Assembly: GCA_964587625.1 (NCBI GenBank)
Contig: CAZPLU010000034.1
Location: 1-26,811, forward strand
DNA: 26,811 bases
From: DAOPZJ01 sp964587625
Lineage (GTDB): Bacteria; Bacillota; Clostridia; Oscillospirales; JAKOTC01
Reading direction: 5' to 3'
A program made the position numbers and the translations under genes. Positions 7,334 through 14,992 of this stretch are shown piece by piece. Within the stretch, counting starts at the first letter, position 1, and each line of letters begins with the position of its first letter. Below the pieces are notes generated by a model. The model was not told the DNA's origin. It did no database searches and worked only from the letters and a program-made list of their open reading frames with translations.

Positions 7334-9074
7334 ATGAAGAAATGGAAAAAGATATCGGCGCTTGTGCTTGCGCTGACCCTATGCTTCACATTGCTGACTT
7401 CGACGGTATCAGCCACGGTTCACAATTACATTTATTACAACGGCAACGGAAACACCGGCGGCAGCGCGCCCGGCCGCACAAGATTTTCTTTGACCACTGT
7501 AGATTGGGAACTCGACTTGTGGGCACAGGTCAGCGGGCCCGGCTCGCTGGCCAAAACCGGACACACCTTCTCCGGCTGGAACTCAAATTCCGCCGGAACG
7601 GGAACCGATTATGCGGTAGGTCAATGGGTAAAAGCGCCCGGGCATTGGTGGGGAATTATCTATGTATTTGATGATTTGGATCTGTACGCCAAGTGGACGC
7701 CGATCGACTACACGGTGANNNNNNNNNNNNNNNNNNNNNNNNNNNNNNNNNNNNNNNNNNNNNNNNNNNNNNNNNNNNNNNNNNNNNNNNNNNNNNNNNN
7801 NNNNNNNNNNNNNNNNNNCCTTCGACGCCGAGGGCGGCAGCGCGGTCTCTCCGGTCACACAGGCCTACAATACGCAGATTACAGACGCCCCCGCCACGAC
7901 GAAGGTCCATTACGATTTCGGCGGCTGGTGGACGGGCGATGACGGCACCGGAACCCAGGTCACTTTCCCGTACACCGTCACGGGCAATGTCACCCTCTAC
8001 GCCAAGTGGACGCCGGTCGACTACACGGTGACCTTCGACGCCGAGGGCGGCAGCGCGGTCTCTCCGGTCACACAGGCCTACAATACACAGATTACAGACG
8101 CCCCCGCCACGACGAAGGCCCATTACGACTTCGACGGCTGGTGGACGGGTGATGACGGCACCGGAACCCAAGTCACTTTCCCGTACACCGTCACGGGCAA
8201 TGTCACCCTCCACGCCAAGTGGACGCCGGTCGACTACACCGTGACCTTCGACGCCGGTGCCGGCAGCGCGGTTCCTCCGATCACACGGGCCTACAATACG
8301 CAGATTGCAGACGCCCCGGTCGCGACAAGAACCCATTACACCTTCGGCGGTTGGTGGACAGGTGAAAACGGCACGGGAGACCTCGTCTCCTTCCCGTACA
8401 CCGTCACGGGCAATGTCACCCTCTACGCCAAGTGGAACATCAACAGCTATACGATGATTTTTGACTCCCGGAGCGGCAGCAGCGTCTCGCCTGTCACCCG
8501 GAACTATAACACCTCGGTGGCCAAACCCGGGGATCCGACCCGCTACGGCTTCACCTTCTCGGGCTGGTATACCGGCATCAACGGAACAGGCAGCGCGGTC
8601 AGCTTCCCGCACATCCTGACCGGAAATATCACCGTCTATGCGAGATGGACCGCAGGCACCTACACAATCTCCTTCAACTCGGAAGGCGGCACCTCCGTGG
8701 CGTCCGTCTCCGGCAATTTCGGTGAATATGTCAACGCTCCCGCAGCGCCGACCAAAGCCGGTCACACCTTCGCGGGCTGGTATTCCAACTCCGGCGGAAC
8801 CGGCAGCGCCATCGGCTTCCCCTATAACCTCGTCGGCAATGTCACCGTTTATGCGAAATGGACCGCGATCCCGGTCGTCTCCGAACCCGAGCCCGTTTCG
8901 ACAGCGAGCCAGCCGCCGGTTACCATTTCCGACAACCAGGCCCCGACGGATGTCCCGAGCATGGGCGGCAATGATAACGCATCGGTGATCACCATCGCGA
9001 TCTTTGCGCTTCTCTCGCTCGCCGGCATCACGCTGGTCACCGCGAAAAAACGCAATTCCACAACCACAAAATAA
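7334..9074 (+). CDS. InlB B-repeat surface protein 2, interrupted by assembly gap
   Basis: This is a paralogue of the preceding surface protein. The ATG at 7334 follows GGAAGGAG with about 9 nt spacing; upstream in-frame codons at 7244 lack a site. The product has a signal peptide (MKKWKKISALVLALTLCF ... VSA), a degenerate first repeat cell (YYNGNGNTGG ... GHTFSGWNSNSAGTG ... LYAKWT), then canonical 71-aa B-repeats, of which five are seen after the gap. The C-terminus has a Pro/Ser-rich linker, VPSMGGND, a hydrophobic helix and a basic tail (AKKRNSTTTK). The reading frame appears to change across the gap only because 100 Ns is an arbitrary length. Repeat sequences differ from gene 1: WWTGDDGTG and DAPATTK are specific to this gene. 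Confidence 0.85.
7719..7818. other. Scaffold gap of 100 N inside the repeat array
   Basis: This is a run of exactly 100 N, the conventional placeholder for unknown length. The left flank ends GTGA and the right flank starts CCTTCGAC. Joined directly they give the intact unit junction GTGACCTTCGAC, so the missing DNA should be zero or a whole number of 213-bp units. Confidence 0.95.
7821..8885 (+). repeat. Five tandem 213-bp B-repeat units after the gap
   Basis: Units begin at 7821, 8034, 8247, 8460 and 8673, all exactly 213 bp apart. The first two differ by 8 bases in 213 on my count (about 96% identical), while the last two are much more diverged. The homogenised units sit next to the gap, the pattern expected when an array expands locally and collapses in assembly. 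Confidence 0.9.
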
Positions 9075-9093
9075 TTGACAACATAAATCGTTA

Positions 9094-9134
9094 CAATCCC
9101 CCGCCGGAGACGGTTCCGGCGGGGGATTGTTTTT
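9094..9134 (+). terminator. Rho-independent terminator of surface gene 2
   Basis: CAATCCCCCGCCGGA at 9094-9108 pairs with TCCGGCGGGGGATTG at 9115-9129 and is followed by a T-run (TTTTT). It begins 20 nt after the stop codon. Confidence 0.9.
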
Positions 9135-9157
9135 AATGTTTCCTTAATGAATGCCTG

Positions 9158-9259
9158 CTGAACAATTCAAACGCAACAGCTATAATGGTTCAATGGCGTT
9201 TTCGAATTGTTCAGGTGCAAAGTTTTTGAGTGAATCGCTTAAAAACCTTGCACTTTTGT
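9158..9259 (+). ncRNA. Possible small RNA unit with promoter and terminator
   Basis: TGAACA (9159-9164), 16 nt and TATAAT (9181-9186) resemble a promoter. A strong hairpin, with GTGCAA arms at 9215-9220 and 9248-9253 plus an inner GTTTTT/AAAAAC stem, ends in CTTTTGTTT at 9253-9259. The implied transcript is about 65 nt and non-coding. A long inverted repeat (CTGAACAATTC at 9158-9168 with GAATTGTTCAG at 9204-9214) overlaps the promoter. This is inferred from sequence signals only. Confidence 0.35.
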
Positions 9260-9282
9260 TTGACTGTTATTGCCTTTTATAC

Positions 9283-10143
9283 CTAAATAACCACCGGTAA
9301 AATATCGATTATGACCACTTCCGGCGGGTTGAACACACGCGGAATCTCGTTTTTACATAACCCTCGGCTCACGATCAGATCGGTGCTTTCCAATTCGTAT
9401 AACCCGCCCGCGAACGGCGGGAAAAACCCTTGATTCGGCGCGTAAAAACCGTTTGCGATAAACGGAATGCGCATCTGCCCGCCATGGGCATGCCCCGAAA
9501 CCACCAAATCGAAACCGCTGTCGGCATACGCCGAGACCAACTCGGGTCGATGGGACACCAACACGCTGAACGTGCCGCGCTCGATCGCCGCGCGGCAGGC
9601 CTCGAACTGCCTGTACCAGCCGCCGCCGACGCGGTTTTGCGAATAGGAGGAACCCGCAAAGGCCTCGGGATCGTCCACGCCCAAGATCATCAATTTTTGC
9701 CCGCGGATTGCAACGATCTGTCCGGTGCCCTCCAAAACGGTGATTCCGCAATTGCGCACCCACTGTTTGATCTGTGCCGCATCGCCTCTCCAGTGTTCAT
9801 GATTCCCGGTCACATAATAACACGGATAAAACGCCGAAAGCGCCGTCAATAATCGTTTGGCATTGTCGTCGAGCGTATATTCATCAAAAATATCACCTGC
9901 GAACAGCACAAGATCGCAATTTCGCTTTTTGATTGCTTTAATCAGATTCTTTTGGCTGCCTCCGTACAATGACCCGTGTAAATCGGTGATCAGCGCGATG
10001 CGTACCGCCGATTTTAGTTTGTTCGTATATACCGTATACACCCGGATCGCAAGCCCCTGCCATAGGACCGCAGCAAAAAACACCGCGCACGCAGCCGTGG
10101 CAGCGGTCGCAACGGTGATTTTCTTTTTCACGACATCGGACAT
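9283..10143 (-). CDS. Membrane-anchored metallophosphoesterase (YkuE/YaeI type), 286 aa
   Basis: This is a calcineurin-like phosphoesterase held to the cytoplasmic membrane by one N-terminal helix (about residues 10-32) after a basic start (DVVKKK). The dinuclear metal motifs are complete: D54-L-H56 in ITDLHG, GDIFD at 83-87, GNHEHW at 113-118, SHRPEL at 197-202 and SGHAHGGQMR at 216-225. The length fits the YkuE family, some members of which hydrolyse lipid-linked phosphates such as UDP-diacylglucosamine-like substrates. The exact substrate is not deducible. It lies 37 nt downstream of the ADP-ribosylglycohydrolase-like gene on the same strand, probably in one transcript. GGGGG just before the ATG is a plausible ribosome site. 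Confidence 0.88.
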   Translation of the reverse strand: MSDVVKKKITVATAATAACAVFFAAVLWQGLAIRVYTVYTNKLKSAVRIALITDLHGSLYGGSQKNLIKAIKKRNCDLVLFAGDIFDEYTLDDNAKRLLTALSAFYPCYYVTGNHEHWRGDAAQIKQWVRNCGITVLEGTGQIVAIRGQKLMILGVDDPEAFAGSSYSQNRVGGGWYRQFEACRAAIERGTFSVLVSHRPELVSAYADSGFDLVVSGHAHGGQMRIPFIANGFYAPNQGFFPPFAGGLYELESTDLIVSRGLCKNEIPRVFNPPEVVIIDILPVVI

Positions 10144-10180
10144 ATAAGCCCCCGTTTATCTGATTGAAAAACCTGGCGCT

Positions 10181-11236
10181 CTATCTCATCAAAACCGCGA
10201 CTGCCTGTACCAGCGGACGTGTGAGCGCGGTGTCGCAACCGAACAAATCGACGTTTTCAAGCGCCTTTTTCGAATCGCCCCCGCTGTATAACAGCGCCGC
10301 CGCAACAGCCATCGCGTTGGAATATGCGCCGTTTTGAATAAAGTTTTTTGCAATTTCATCGGACTCGGGATCACTGACCGCGCCCTCGTCCCGGGTCACG
10401 CCGTGATGACCGGACACCCGAATTAAGTCCTTCGCGCATTCGGCGGCGTCGATTTTGCAATTGAGGTTGCGCTGCATCCAGGAGACCGCCCGAAACCACA
10501 CCGACGGGATCGGCACGCACGAAAACGACCGCACCGTAAACACCTCGGGATCGGAAATCGTCGAGGCGTGGGCGATCATCGCGGCCATCCACATCGCGGC
10601 ATACACTCCGCCCTTGTGGTGACTGACCAGCGCATATTTCATCGCGTTCTCGGCGGCGATTTCGGGCTGCGGCGCATAAGCAACGCCAAACGCCGCCCCG
10701 GACGCCAGCGCGTCGGAATCGGCGCGGAACGGATTGGCAAAACTCGCGGTTTCATAGGCGGTTTTACCCTTTCGCGCGTTTAAAACCGCAATCTTTTGCG
10801 CATTAGTCAGCCGCTCGGGGTTTTCCGCCAAAAACGCCAAAACCGCCTCAGGCCGGGAAAACCCGTGGATTTTGATATATCGCTGCGCAAGGTCATAAGC
10901 CGGAATACCGCTCAAGGCCTTGTCGGTTCGCCCGAGCGCATTTTTTTGCCCGTCGGTCAATCCGTATTGAAACGGCGATTGTAAAATCGGGCACCATTTT
11001 ATAATATCTTCCGGTGTGACGGGGTCAATGGTGCGTCCTCCGCTTTTGATTGAAAGCGTTTGACTCTCGGCATACAGCGAAAGCGCCGCCGCTGTTTTTT
11101 CCGATCCCTCGCACATCTCGGCAACGGCATTACAGCGTTGTGAAAAATCCGAGGCGGGCGTCTTGGCTTCTATCGCGGCTAAAAAGGGTTCAGCTCTGAG
11201 CCCTTGGTTTTCGCGGACTGTCTTAACATCAAACAT
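10181..11236 (-). CDS. ADP-ribosylglycohydrolase-like protein, degenerate, 351 aa
   Basis: The C-terminal half looks like the ADP-ribosylglycohydrolase (DraG/ARH) all-alpha fold: ALVSHHKGGVYAAMWMAAMI at about 206-225 matches the family's SHxxxGVYGAMFxAAMIA helix, and a later ALLYSGGDSKKALENVDLFGCDTA stretch matches the GDFEKTI...GWDTD helix. In active enzymes the latter ends DTDCN; here it is DTALT, so a metal-binding Asp is missing. The N-terminal GDALG-type motif is also not visible. This suggests an inactive or repurposed relative. The start at 11236 follows AAGGAGG by 7 nt, and a TTGACA promoter lies at 11271-11300. It could bind ADP-ribose without cleaving it. Confidence 0.6.
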   Translation of the reverse strand: MFDVKTVRENQGLRAEPFLAAIEAKTPASDFSQRCNAVAEMCEGSEKTAAALSLYAESQTLSIKSGGRTIDPVTPEDIIKWCPILQSPFQYGLTDGQKNALGRTDKALSGIPAYDLAQRYIKIHGFSRPEAVLAFLAENPERLTNAQKIAVLNARKGKTAYETASFANPFRADSDALASGAAFGVAYAPQPEIAAENAMKYALVSHHKGGVYAAMWMAAMIAHASTISDPEVFTVRSFSCVPIPSVWFRAVSWMQRNLNCKIDAAECAKDLIRVSGHHGVTRDEGAVSDPESDEIAKNFIQNGAYSNAMAVAAALLYSGGDSKKALENVDLFGCDTALTRPLVQAVAVLMR

Positions 11237-11270
11237 TCGGGTGCCTCCTTGCGGGTTACATGGTGCATTC

Positions 11271-11300
11271 AGTTTACACCAAAACCCCGAAAAGTGTCAA
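11271..11300 (-). promoter_or_regulatory. Promoter for the ARH-like/phosphoesterase operon
   Basis: On the minus strand, TTGACA at 11295-11300, an 18-nt spacer, and TAAACT at 11271-11276. Transcription would start near 11264, 28 nt before the start codon. Confidence 0.7.
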
Positions 11301-11337
11301 GCGCACGCCCGGCATAACACCGCATGTCCGGCAGTAC

Positions 11338-11366
11338 TTGAAAACATCACAAAAACATGATACAAT
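11338..11366 (+). promoter_or_regulatory. Promoter for the three-gene membrane operon
   Basis: TTGAAA at 11338-11343, a 17-nt spacer, and TACAAT at 11361-11366. The predicted start near 11373 lies beyond the ATG at 11357, which argues for the downstream ATG at 11399 as the true translation start. Confidence 0.75.
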
Positions 11367-11398
11367 CGGGAAAATTATGCTTGAAGGGAACCTGTGGA

Positions 11399-12061
11399 AT
11401 GCGGCTCGGAAAAAACAACGGCATCATCATCAAAAAACATACATTCAAAATCATTCTCGCCGTCGCGTTCGTCGCGCTGCTTGCAATCTTTGCGGCTTTT
11501 TGGTTCACGAATCGCTCGCTGGATCCTCGGGACTATTACTACACCGATTATACCGGCGGTTTAATCAATATGAAGGCCGAAACGGGCATTCGAACCTATA
11601 CCGAACTCATCGACGAACCCGACGGCATCGCGGCAATGTTCGGCTTCTCCCCGTTTCCGCCCTATGTCCCCGAGGGATTTTCATTGGCGAAAGCGGAATT
11701 GATCGACCAGGACGAGGGCGACGGCAGAGATTTTAAAGCCGTGATCCGTCTGCGTTATGCCGATGACGATAACCCCGAAAAATTCTTTTTGATCATCATG
11801 TCCGAGGGTCTGGGGCTTTGCACCCAGAGCGATTACTTGGCGCACAACAAAGTCGGCACCGACCCCGCCAGTTATAACAATCACTTTTCCACTTTCGCAG
11901 ACCGCGACCTCTGTATTTATAAGTTCATGGGCGCCAAGGCCTATTTTTCAAAATTTGAATTTAAAGAGCGGGAATGGATTGCCCATTTCGAGAATCTGAC
12001 CAAGCGCGATATCCGACTGATTATCACCTCAATCTTTACACAGAGCGGAGATGTTGACTGA
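11399..12061 (+). CDS. Membrane-anchored hypothetical protein, DUF4367-like, 220 aa
   Basis: A short basic N-terminus and one membrane helix (about residues 16-36: IILAVAFVALLAIFAAFWF) precede an extracytoplasmic domain. It contains PPYVPEGFSL, a strand-rich middle (AVIRLRYADDD, KFFLIIMSEG) and an ending ENLTKRDIRLIITSIF. This order, a PEG(F/Y)-type motif, strands, then a short Thr/Asp-led helix, resembles DUF4367 domains of Firmicute membrane-linked proteins; the match is by eye. GAAGGG about 10 nt before the ATG at 11399 supports that start. The TGA overlaps the next ATG by one base (TGATG), implying coupled translation. Function is unknown. Confidence 0.7.
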   Translation: MRLGKNNGIIIKKHTFKIILAVAFVALLAIFAAFWFTNRSLDPRDYYYTDYTGGLINMKAETGIRTYTELIDEPDGIAAMFGFSPFPPYVPEGFSLAKAELIDQDEGDGRDFKAVIRLRYADDDNPEKFFLIIMSEGLGLCTQSDYLAHNKVGTDPASYNNHFSTFADRDLCIYKFMGAKAYFSKFEFKEREWIAHFENLTKRDIRLIITSIFTQSGDVD

Positions 12062-12717
12062 TGGACGACAAAACTTCCCGGCAAAAAAAAGACCAAAGAA
12101 CGCTTTATATCATCTTGATCTGGGTGGGTGTGATCGTGGTGTCCCTCGCCGCGATTATGCTGACAACGAATAATGAGGACAAAAGCATCAAACAGATCGA
12201 CTTACAGTGGAATCAAATTCAATTCGGCGAGCTTGTCGAGGCCAATTTTATCTGGGAGGATATCGCCGACATTCAAACCGGGGAGGATTTGACAAAAATC
12301 ATCGGCGTCAACCCGTCTGTTGAAGCCCCGCTGTTTGATCATTTCAGCATCGGCGGTGTCCGTAAATATATCCCGATGGATGATTCCGGCGCGATGTTAT
12401 CCGATCAAATCAACGTCGGCGTCCAATTCCGCGACAACGCGGATGAAACGCGCACCGTGCTGTCCATTGTTTCAAACACCTCCAACTTGAATTTGAGGTT
12501 TCCGGAATCGGAATACAACCGGGATCTGCGTAACCCCGACGAGGTCTGGACGATCGTCGACGAATACCGGTGCAAGCTGTTTAAAATTTACGCCGGCGGC
12601 ATGGTTTCCGACTTCAGTTATGCGATTTTTGAAAAAGAGGGGCGTTTTTGGCACATCGAATTCGCCAAGATGACCGATAAGGAGGTCGCCCAAATTATTT
12701 ATTATGCCTTGCGATAA
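12061..12717 (+). CDS. Membrane-anchored hypothetical protein, 218 aa
   Basis: This is the second gene of the operon, starting on the last base of the previous stop codon. A charged N-terminus (KTSRQKKDQR) and one membrane helix (about 15-37, IILIWVGVIVVSLAAIML) lead to a domain outside the membrane. Its C-terminal stretch FWHIEFAKMTDKEVAQIIYYAL parallels the end of the upstream protein (WIAHFENLTKRDIRLIITSI), so the two are probably distant paralogues. No catalytic motif is seen. A role alongside its neighbours at the envelope is inferred from layout only. Confidence 0.7.
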   Translation: MDDKTSRQKKDQRTLYIILIWVGVIVVSLAAIMLTTNNEDKSIKQIDLQWNQIQFGELVEANFIWEDIADIQTGEDLTKIIGVNPSVEAPLFDHFSIGGVRKYIPMDDSGAMLSDQINVGVQFRDNADETRTVLSIVSNTSNLNLRFPESEYNRDLRNPDEVWTIVDEYRCKLFKIYAGGMVSDFSYAIFEKEGRFWHIEFAKMTDKEVAQIIYYALR

Positions 12718-12746
12718 TTTTATTCATTTATGAAAGGGTGGTTGTT

Positions 12747-13292
12747 ATGAGTTCACGGGTGAAAAAATGGGTGATCTTTTTTATCTTTATCATCGTGGGT
12801 ACCCTTGCCGCGGTGGTCGTCAAATATCTTGATCTTCAAAAAACCGAGATACCGGATGGCGCTGCGCTGGGGAATCTCGACGTTGCGATGGCTCAGATCG
12901 AGCCGGAAATCATCCGTTCCCTGTGGAACGATCAAACCGCCGAATCCACCACAATTTATATCTTTCGCCCGGACGGCGGCATGAGCATCGGTTCCTTGGA
13001 TCTCGCGGTTTCCGGGGGTTTTTATATCCCGGAGCCGGGCAATGTCTATTTCATCAAGGACGACAAAATTTATTGCTGCTCCGTGGTCGGCAAGAACTGG
13101 AAAGTCACCGACCGAAAGAGCTGGCAGGCATTTGCGATTTTTGAACTGCGTGACGGGATTCCGTATATAGACGATAACTACGCGGTGAACTTCTATGATC
13201 ACCCCATCATTGCGCATGAGGATATCATTACCTGGAATGACCTCATCGCGCAGGTGAACGAAAAAATCGCGGCATACGAAAACAGCCGTTAG
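12747..13292 (+). CDS. Membrane-anchored hypothetical protein, 181 aa
   Basis: This is the third gene of the operon, 29 nt after the previous stop. The ATG at 12747 follows AAAGGGTGG; a GTG nine bases earlier overlaps that site and is unlikely. It has one N-terminal membrane helix (about residues 8-27, IFFIFIIVGTLAAVVV) and then a domain with alternating strands (STTIYIFRPDGG, NVYFIKDDKIYCCSVVGKNW) and a final helix (TWNDLIAQVNEKIAAYE). It shares the topology of the two upstream products but not an obvious sequence motif. I assign no function. Confidence 0.68.
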   Translation: MSSRVKKWVIFFIFIIVGTLAAVVVKYLDLQKTEIPDGAALGNLDVAMAQIEPEIIRSLWNDQTAESTTIYIFRPDGGMSIGSLDLAVSGGFYIPEPGNVYFIKDDKIYCCSVVGKNWKVTDRKSWQAFAIFELRDGIPYIDDNYAVNFYDHPIIAHEDIITWNDLIAQVNEKIAAYENSR

Positions 13293-13358
13293 CTTTCAGT
13301 TTTTCATCGGAATGCCGGCATGATTTTATCTGAAAATTCCCAAACATCCCCCGAATAG

Positions 13359-13387
13359 TTGACATTCCGGTTAATTGGTTATATAAT
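13359..13387 (+). promoter_or_regulatory. Consensus promoter for tRNA-Pro
   Basis: TTGACA at 13359-13364, exactly 17 nt, and TATAAT at 13382-13387: all twelve consensus bases are present. Transcription would start near 13394, leaving a leader of about 94 nt before the tRNA. Confidence 0.85.
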
Positions 13388-13487
13388 ATTTTAGCCGTCA
13401 AGATGGTCGCGTTGCCGAGGTATGCACGGTATAAAAACAAACGCGGCATTTGGACACACACGGCATGAACGACGCGCCGAAATATTC

Positions 13488-13564
13488 CGGGGTGTAGCGA
13501 AGTTTGGTATCGCGCTTGAATGGGGTTCAAGAGGCCGCTGGTTCGAGTCCAGTCACTCCGACCA
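13488..13564 (+). tRNA. tRNA-Pro (GGG), CCA encoded
   Basis: The acceptor arm CGGGGTG pairs with CACTCCG (one G-T), discriminator A, and the CCA is encoded. The anticodon stem CTTGA/TCAAG encloses ATGGGGT, giving anticodon GGG. The T arm is GCTGG-TTCGAGT-CCAGT. A perfect promoter precedes it and a terminator follows at 13568. The minus-strand ORF from 14992 ends inside its T arm. Confidence 0.95.
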
Positions 13565-14992
13565 TTGAAAAACCGCATTGTTATGCGGTTTTTCTTTATT
13601 TTTCGGGCCTGTATTTTCGCTTGTTTTATTCGTTTTCAGCTCCGTCCGCACATTCGCCTTCTCGCTTTGCGGAATCGCGAACGTCCCGAACACGAGCCGC
13701 TCCGCCTGCTTGACCGCGTGATCGAGGGTGTCGGCGTTCTTCGCCGTGTATGCTGCCGCCGCCGGAAGGTTTTTCACAATGTCCGGCCTCATCCCGTCCG
13801 CGGTCGCCGCCGCTCCGCGCCCCGGCAGCGCCGTCTTTGCCGGTTTGTCCGCCACGCGCGTTTGAGGTATCGGCTCCGGCGCGAGATCCTCCGGCAGCAG
13901 ATAGTCGCCCGCCGCCTCCCCGGGCATTTGATATTCGGTTTCCGCCGCCTGTGTCCGCGTCTCCTGTGTCTGCGCCGCCGGAGGCAGTTCATATTCCGCC
14001 GCCCCCGTCTCGCCCGGTATCACATATTCGCCGTTTGCCCCGAGTCCTGTCGAAAGATCCCCGTTGACATTTTGCGCGGGATTGGGTATAATAGTATCGG
14101 AACCCGGGTTTTGCGTGGTCGCCGGAGTGAACTGAACTCCCTCAACTTCCGCGCCAGAACCCGCGTTCTCTTTTAATTCCATCTGATTAATCCGATGCGT
14201 ATAATATTTATTCAACCCCTTCGACACTTCAACGTCAAAATATACATCGTATTTTTTGCTTCCGATTTTTGTTTTCGTTTTAAAATAATCAAATCTCACG
14301 ACGCGGTCGTTTGTGCTTTCCGGTTTTCTTGATGCCAAATATTCCGCGTTTTCAATGATGGACGATATTTGAGATATGACTATCATTTCTTTTTGGGTAT
14401 AATTATTTCGACCACTTATAATTTCTTTAGAAACGCCCTTGTATGCGGTCACGTTATACGGTTTCCCCTCCTCTGTTATCGATTTAACCGCAACAGTAAC
14501 ATTTTCTCCATATTTTTGTGTAAATATATTTTTTAATACGTCTATAAGAACCGTCCGTTCATTGACTCCCCGCTGTTTCGCCTGCGCTTTCGCGTTTTCG
14601 ATCTGTTTTGCGATCGCTAACGTCTCCAAAGCCGGAATTACGACGGTTTGAGCCGCCTCCGCGTTCACCGTCTGCGGGACCGGCCCCTCGGTGTACGCCT
14701 CGTATTTGTAATTTGCCGGATCGCGCGCTTTGGTTTGGTCGTTTTCCAGTATCAGATCAACCGTCTGTTCCGCCACCGAATCAAATATCTCGGCAAATCT
14801 CATCACCTTGTTGACCTGCTCCGGCGTAAAGTCCCTCGGGATGCTCTCGTCTTCCCGCGTCTGCGCGTACTCCGCCGCGGTGCCGAGCTCCTCCTCGGTC
14901 ATGTTCAGCTGCGCGGCCTGCGCCTGCGCCTGTTCAAGCGCCTGCGATGTAATCGTTAAATGCGGAAAATGTTTATTCACTAATATAGTCAA
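13553..14992 (-). CDS. Mobile-element-type protein with LPD3/PBECR-like domain, 479 aa
   Basis: This is not a standard housekeeping protein. Residues 1-50 are Gln/Ala/Glu-rich helix. Residues about 205-272 (ISSIIENAEYLAS ... VVRFDYFKTKTKIGSKKYDVYFDVEV ... KYYTHRINQMEL) look like the small nuclease-like or LPD3 domains at the ends of large polyvalent proteins of phages and conjugative elements; this is by eye. Residues about 322-367 hold four EYxxP motifs (EYVIP, EYELP, EYQMP, DYLLP). The start is unclear: TTG at 14992 or GTG at 14980 overlaps the HAD frame end, and neither has a clear ribosome site. The stop lies antisense within tRNA-Pro. It may be the 3' remnant of a larger element gene. 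Confidence 0.6.
   Translation of the reverse strand: MTILVNKHFPHLTITSQALEQAQAQAAQLNMTEEELGTAAEYAQTREDESIPRDFTPEQVNKVMRFAEIFDSVAEQTVDLILENDQTKARDPANYKYEAYTEGPVPQTVNAEAAQTVVIPALETLAIAKQIENAKAQAKQRGVNERTVLIDVLKNIFTQKYGENVTVAVKSITEEGKPYNVTAYKGVSKEIISGRNNYTQKEMIVISQISSIIENAEYLASRKPESTNDRVVRFDYFKTKTKIGSKKYDVYFDVEVSKGLNKYYTHRINQMELKENAGSGAEVEGVQFTPATTQNPGSDTIIPNPAQNVNGDLSTGLGANGEYVIPGETGAAEYELPPAAQTQETRTQAAETEYQMPGEAAGDYLLPEDLAPEPIPQTRVADKPAKTALPGRGAAATADGMRPDIVKNLPAAAAYTAKNADTLDHAVKQAERLVFGTFAIPQSEKANVRTELKTNKTSENTGPKNKEKPHNNAVFQWSE
13568..13594 (+). terminator. Terminator of tRNA-Pro
   Basis: AAAAACCGCAT and ATGCGGTTTTT pair around a TG(T)T loop, with more T's following. It starts 4 nt after the CCA end. 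It also lies within the coding frame of the opposite-strand ORF. Confidence 0.88.

Noticed and set aside
13243..13578. Minus-strand 111-aa ORF beginning MRFFNGRSDW
   Set aside because: It is antisense to tRNA-Pro and its promoter region, a common spurious ORF around tRNA genes; no ribosome binding site or coding character.
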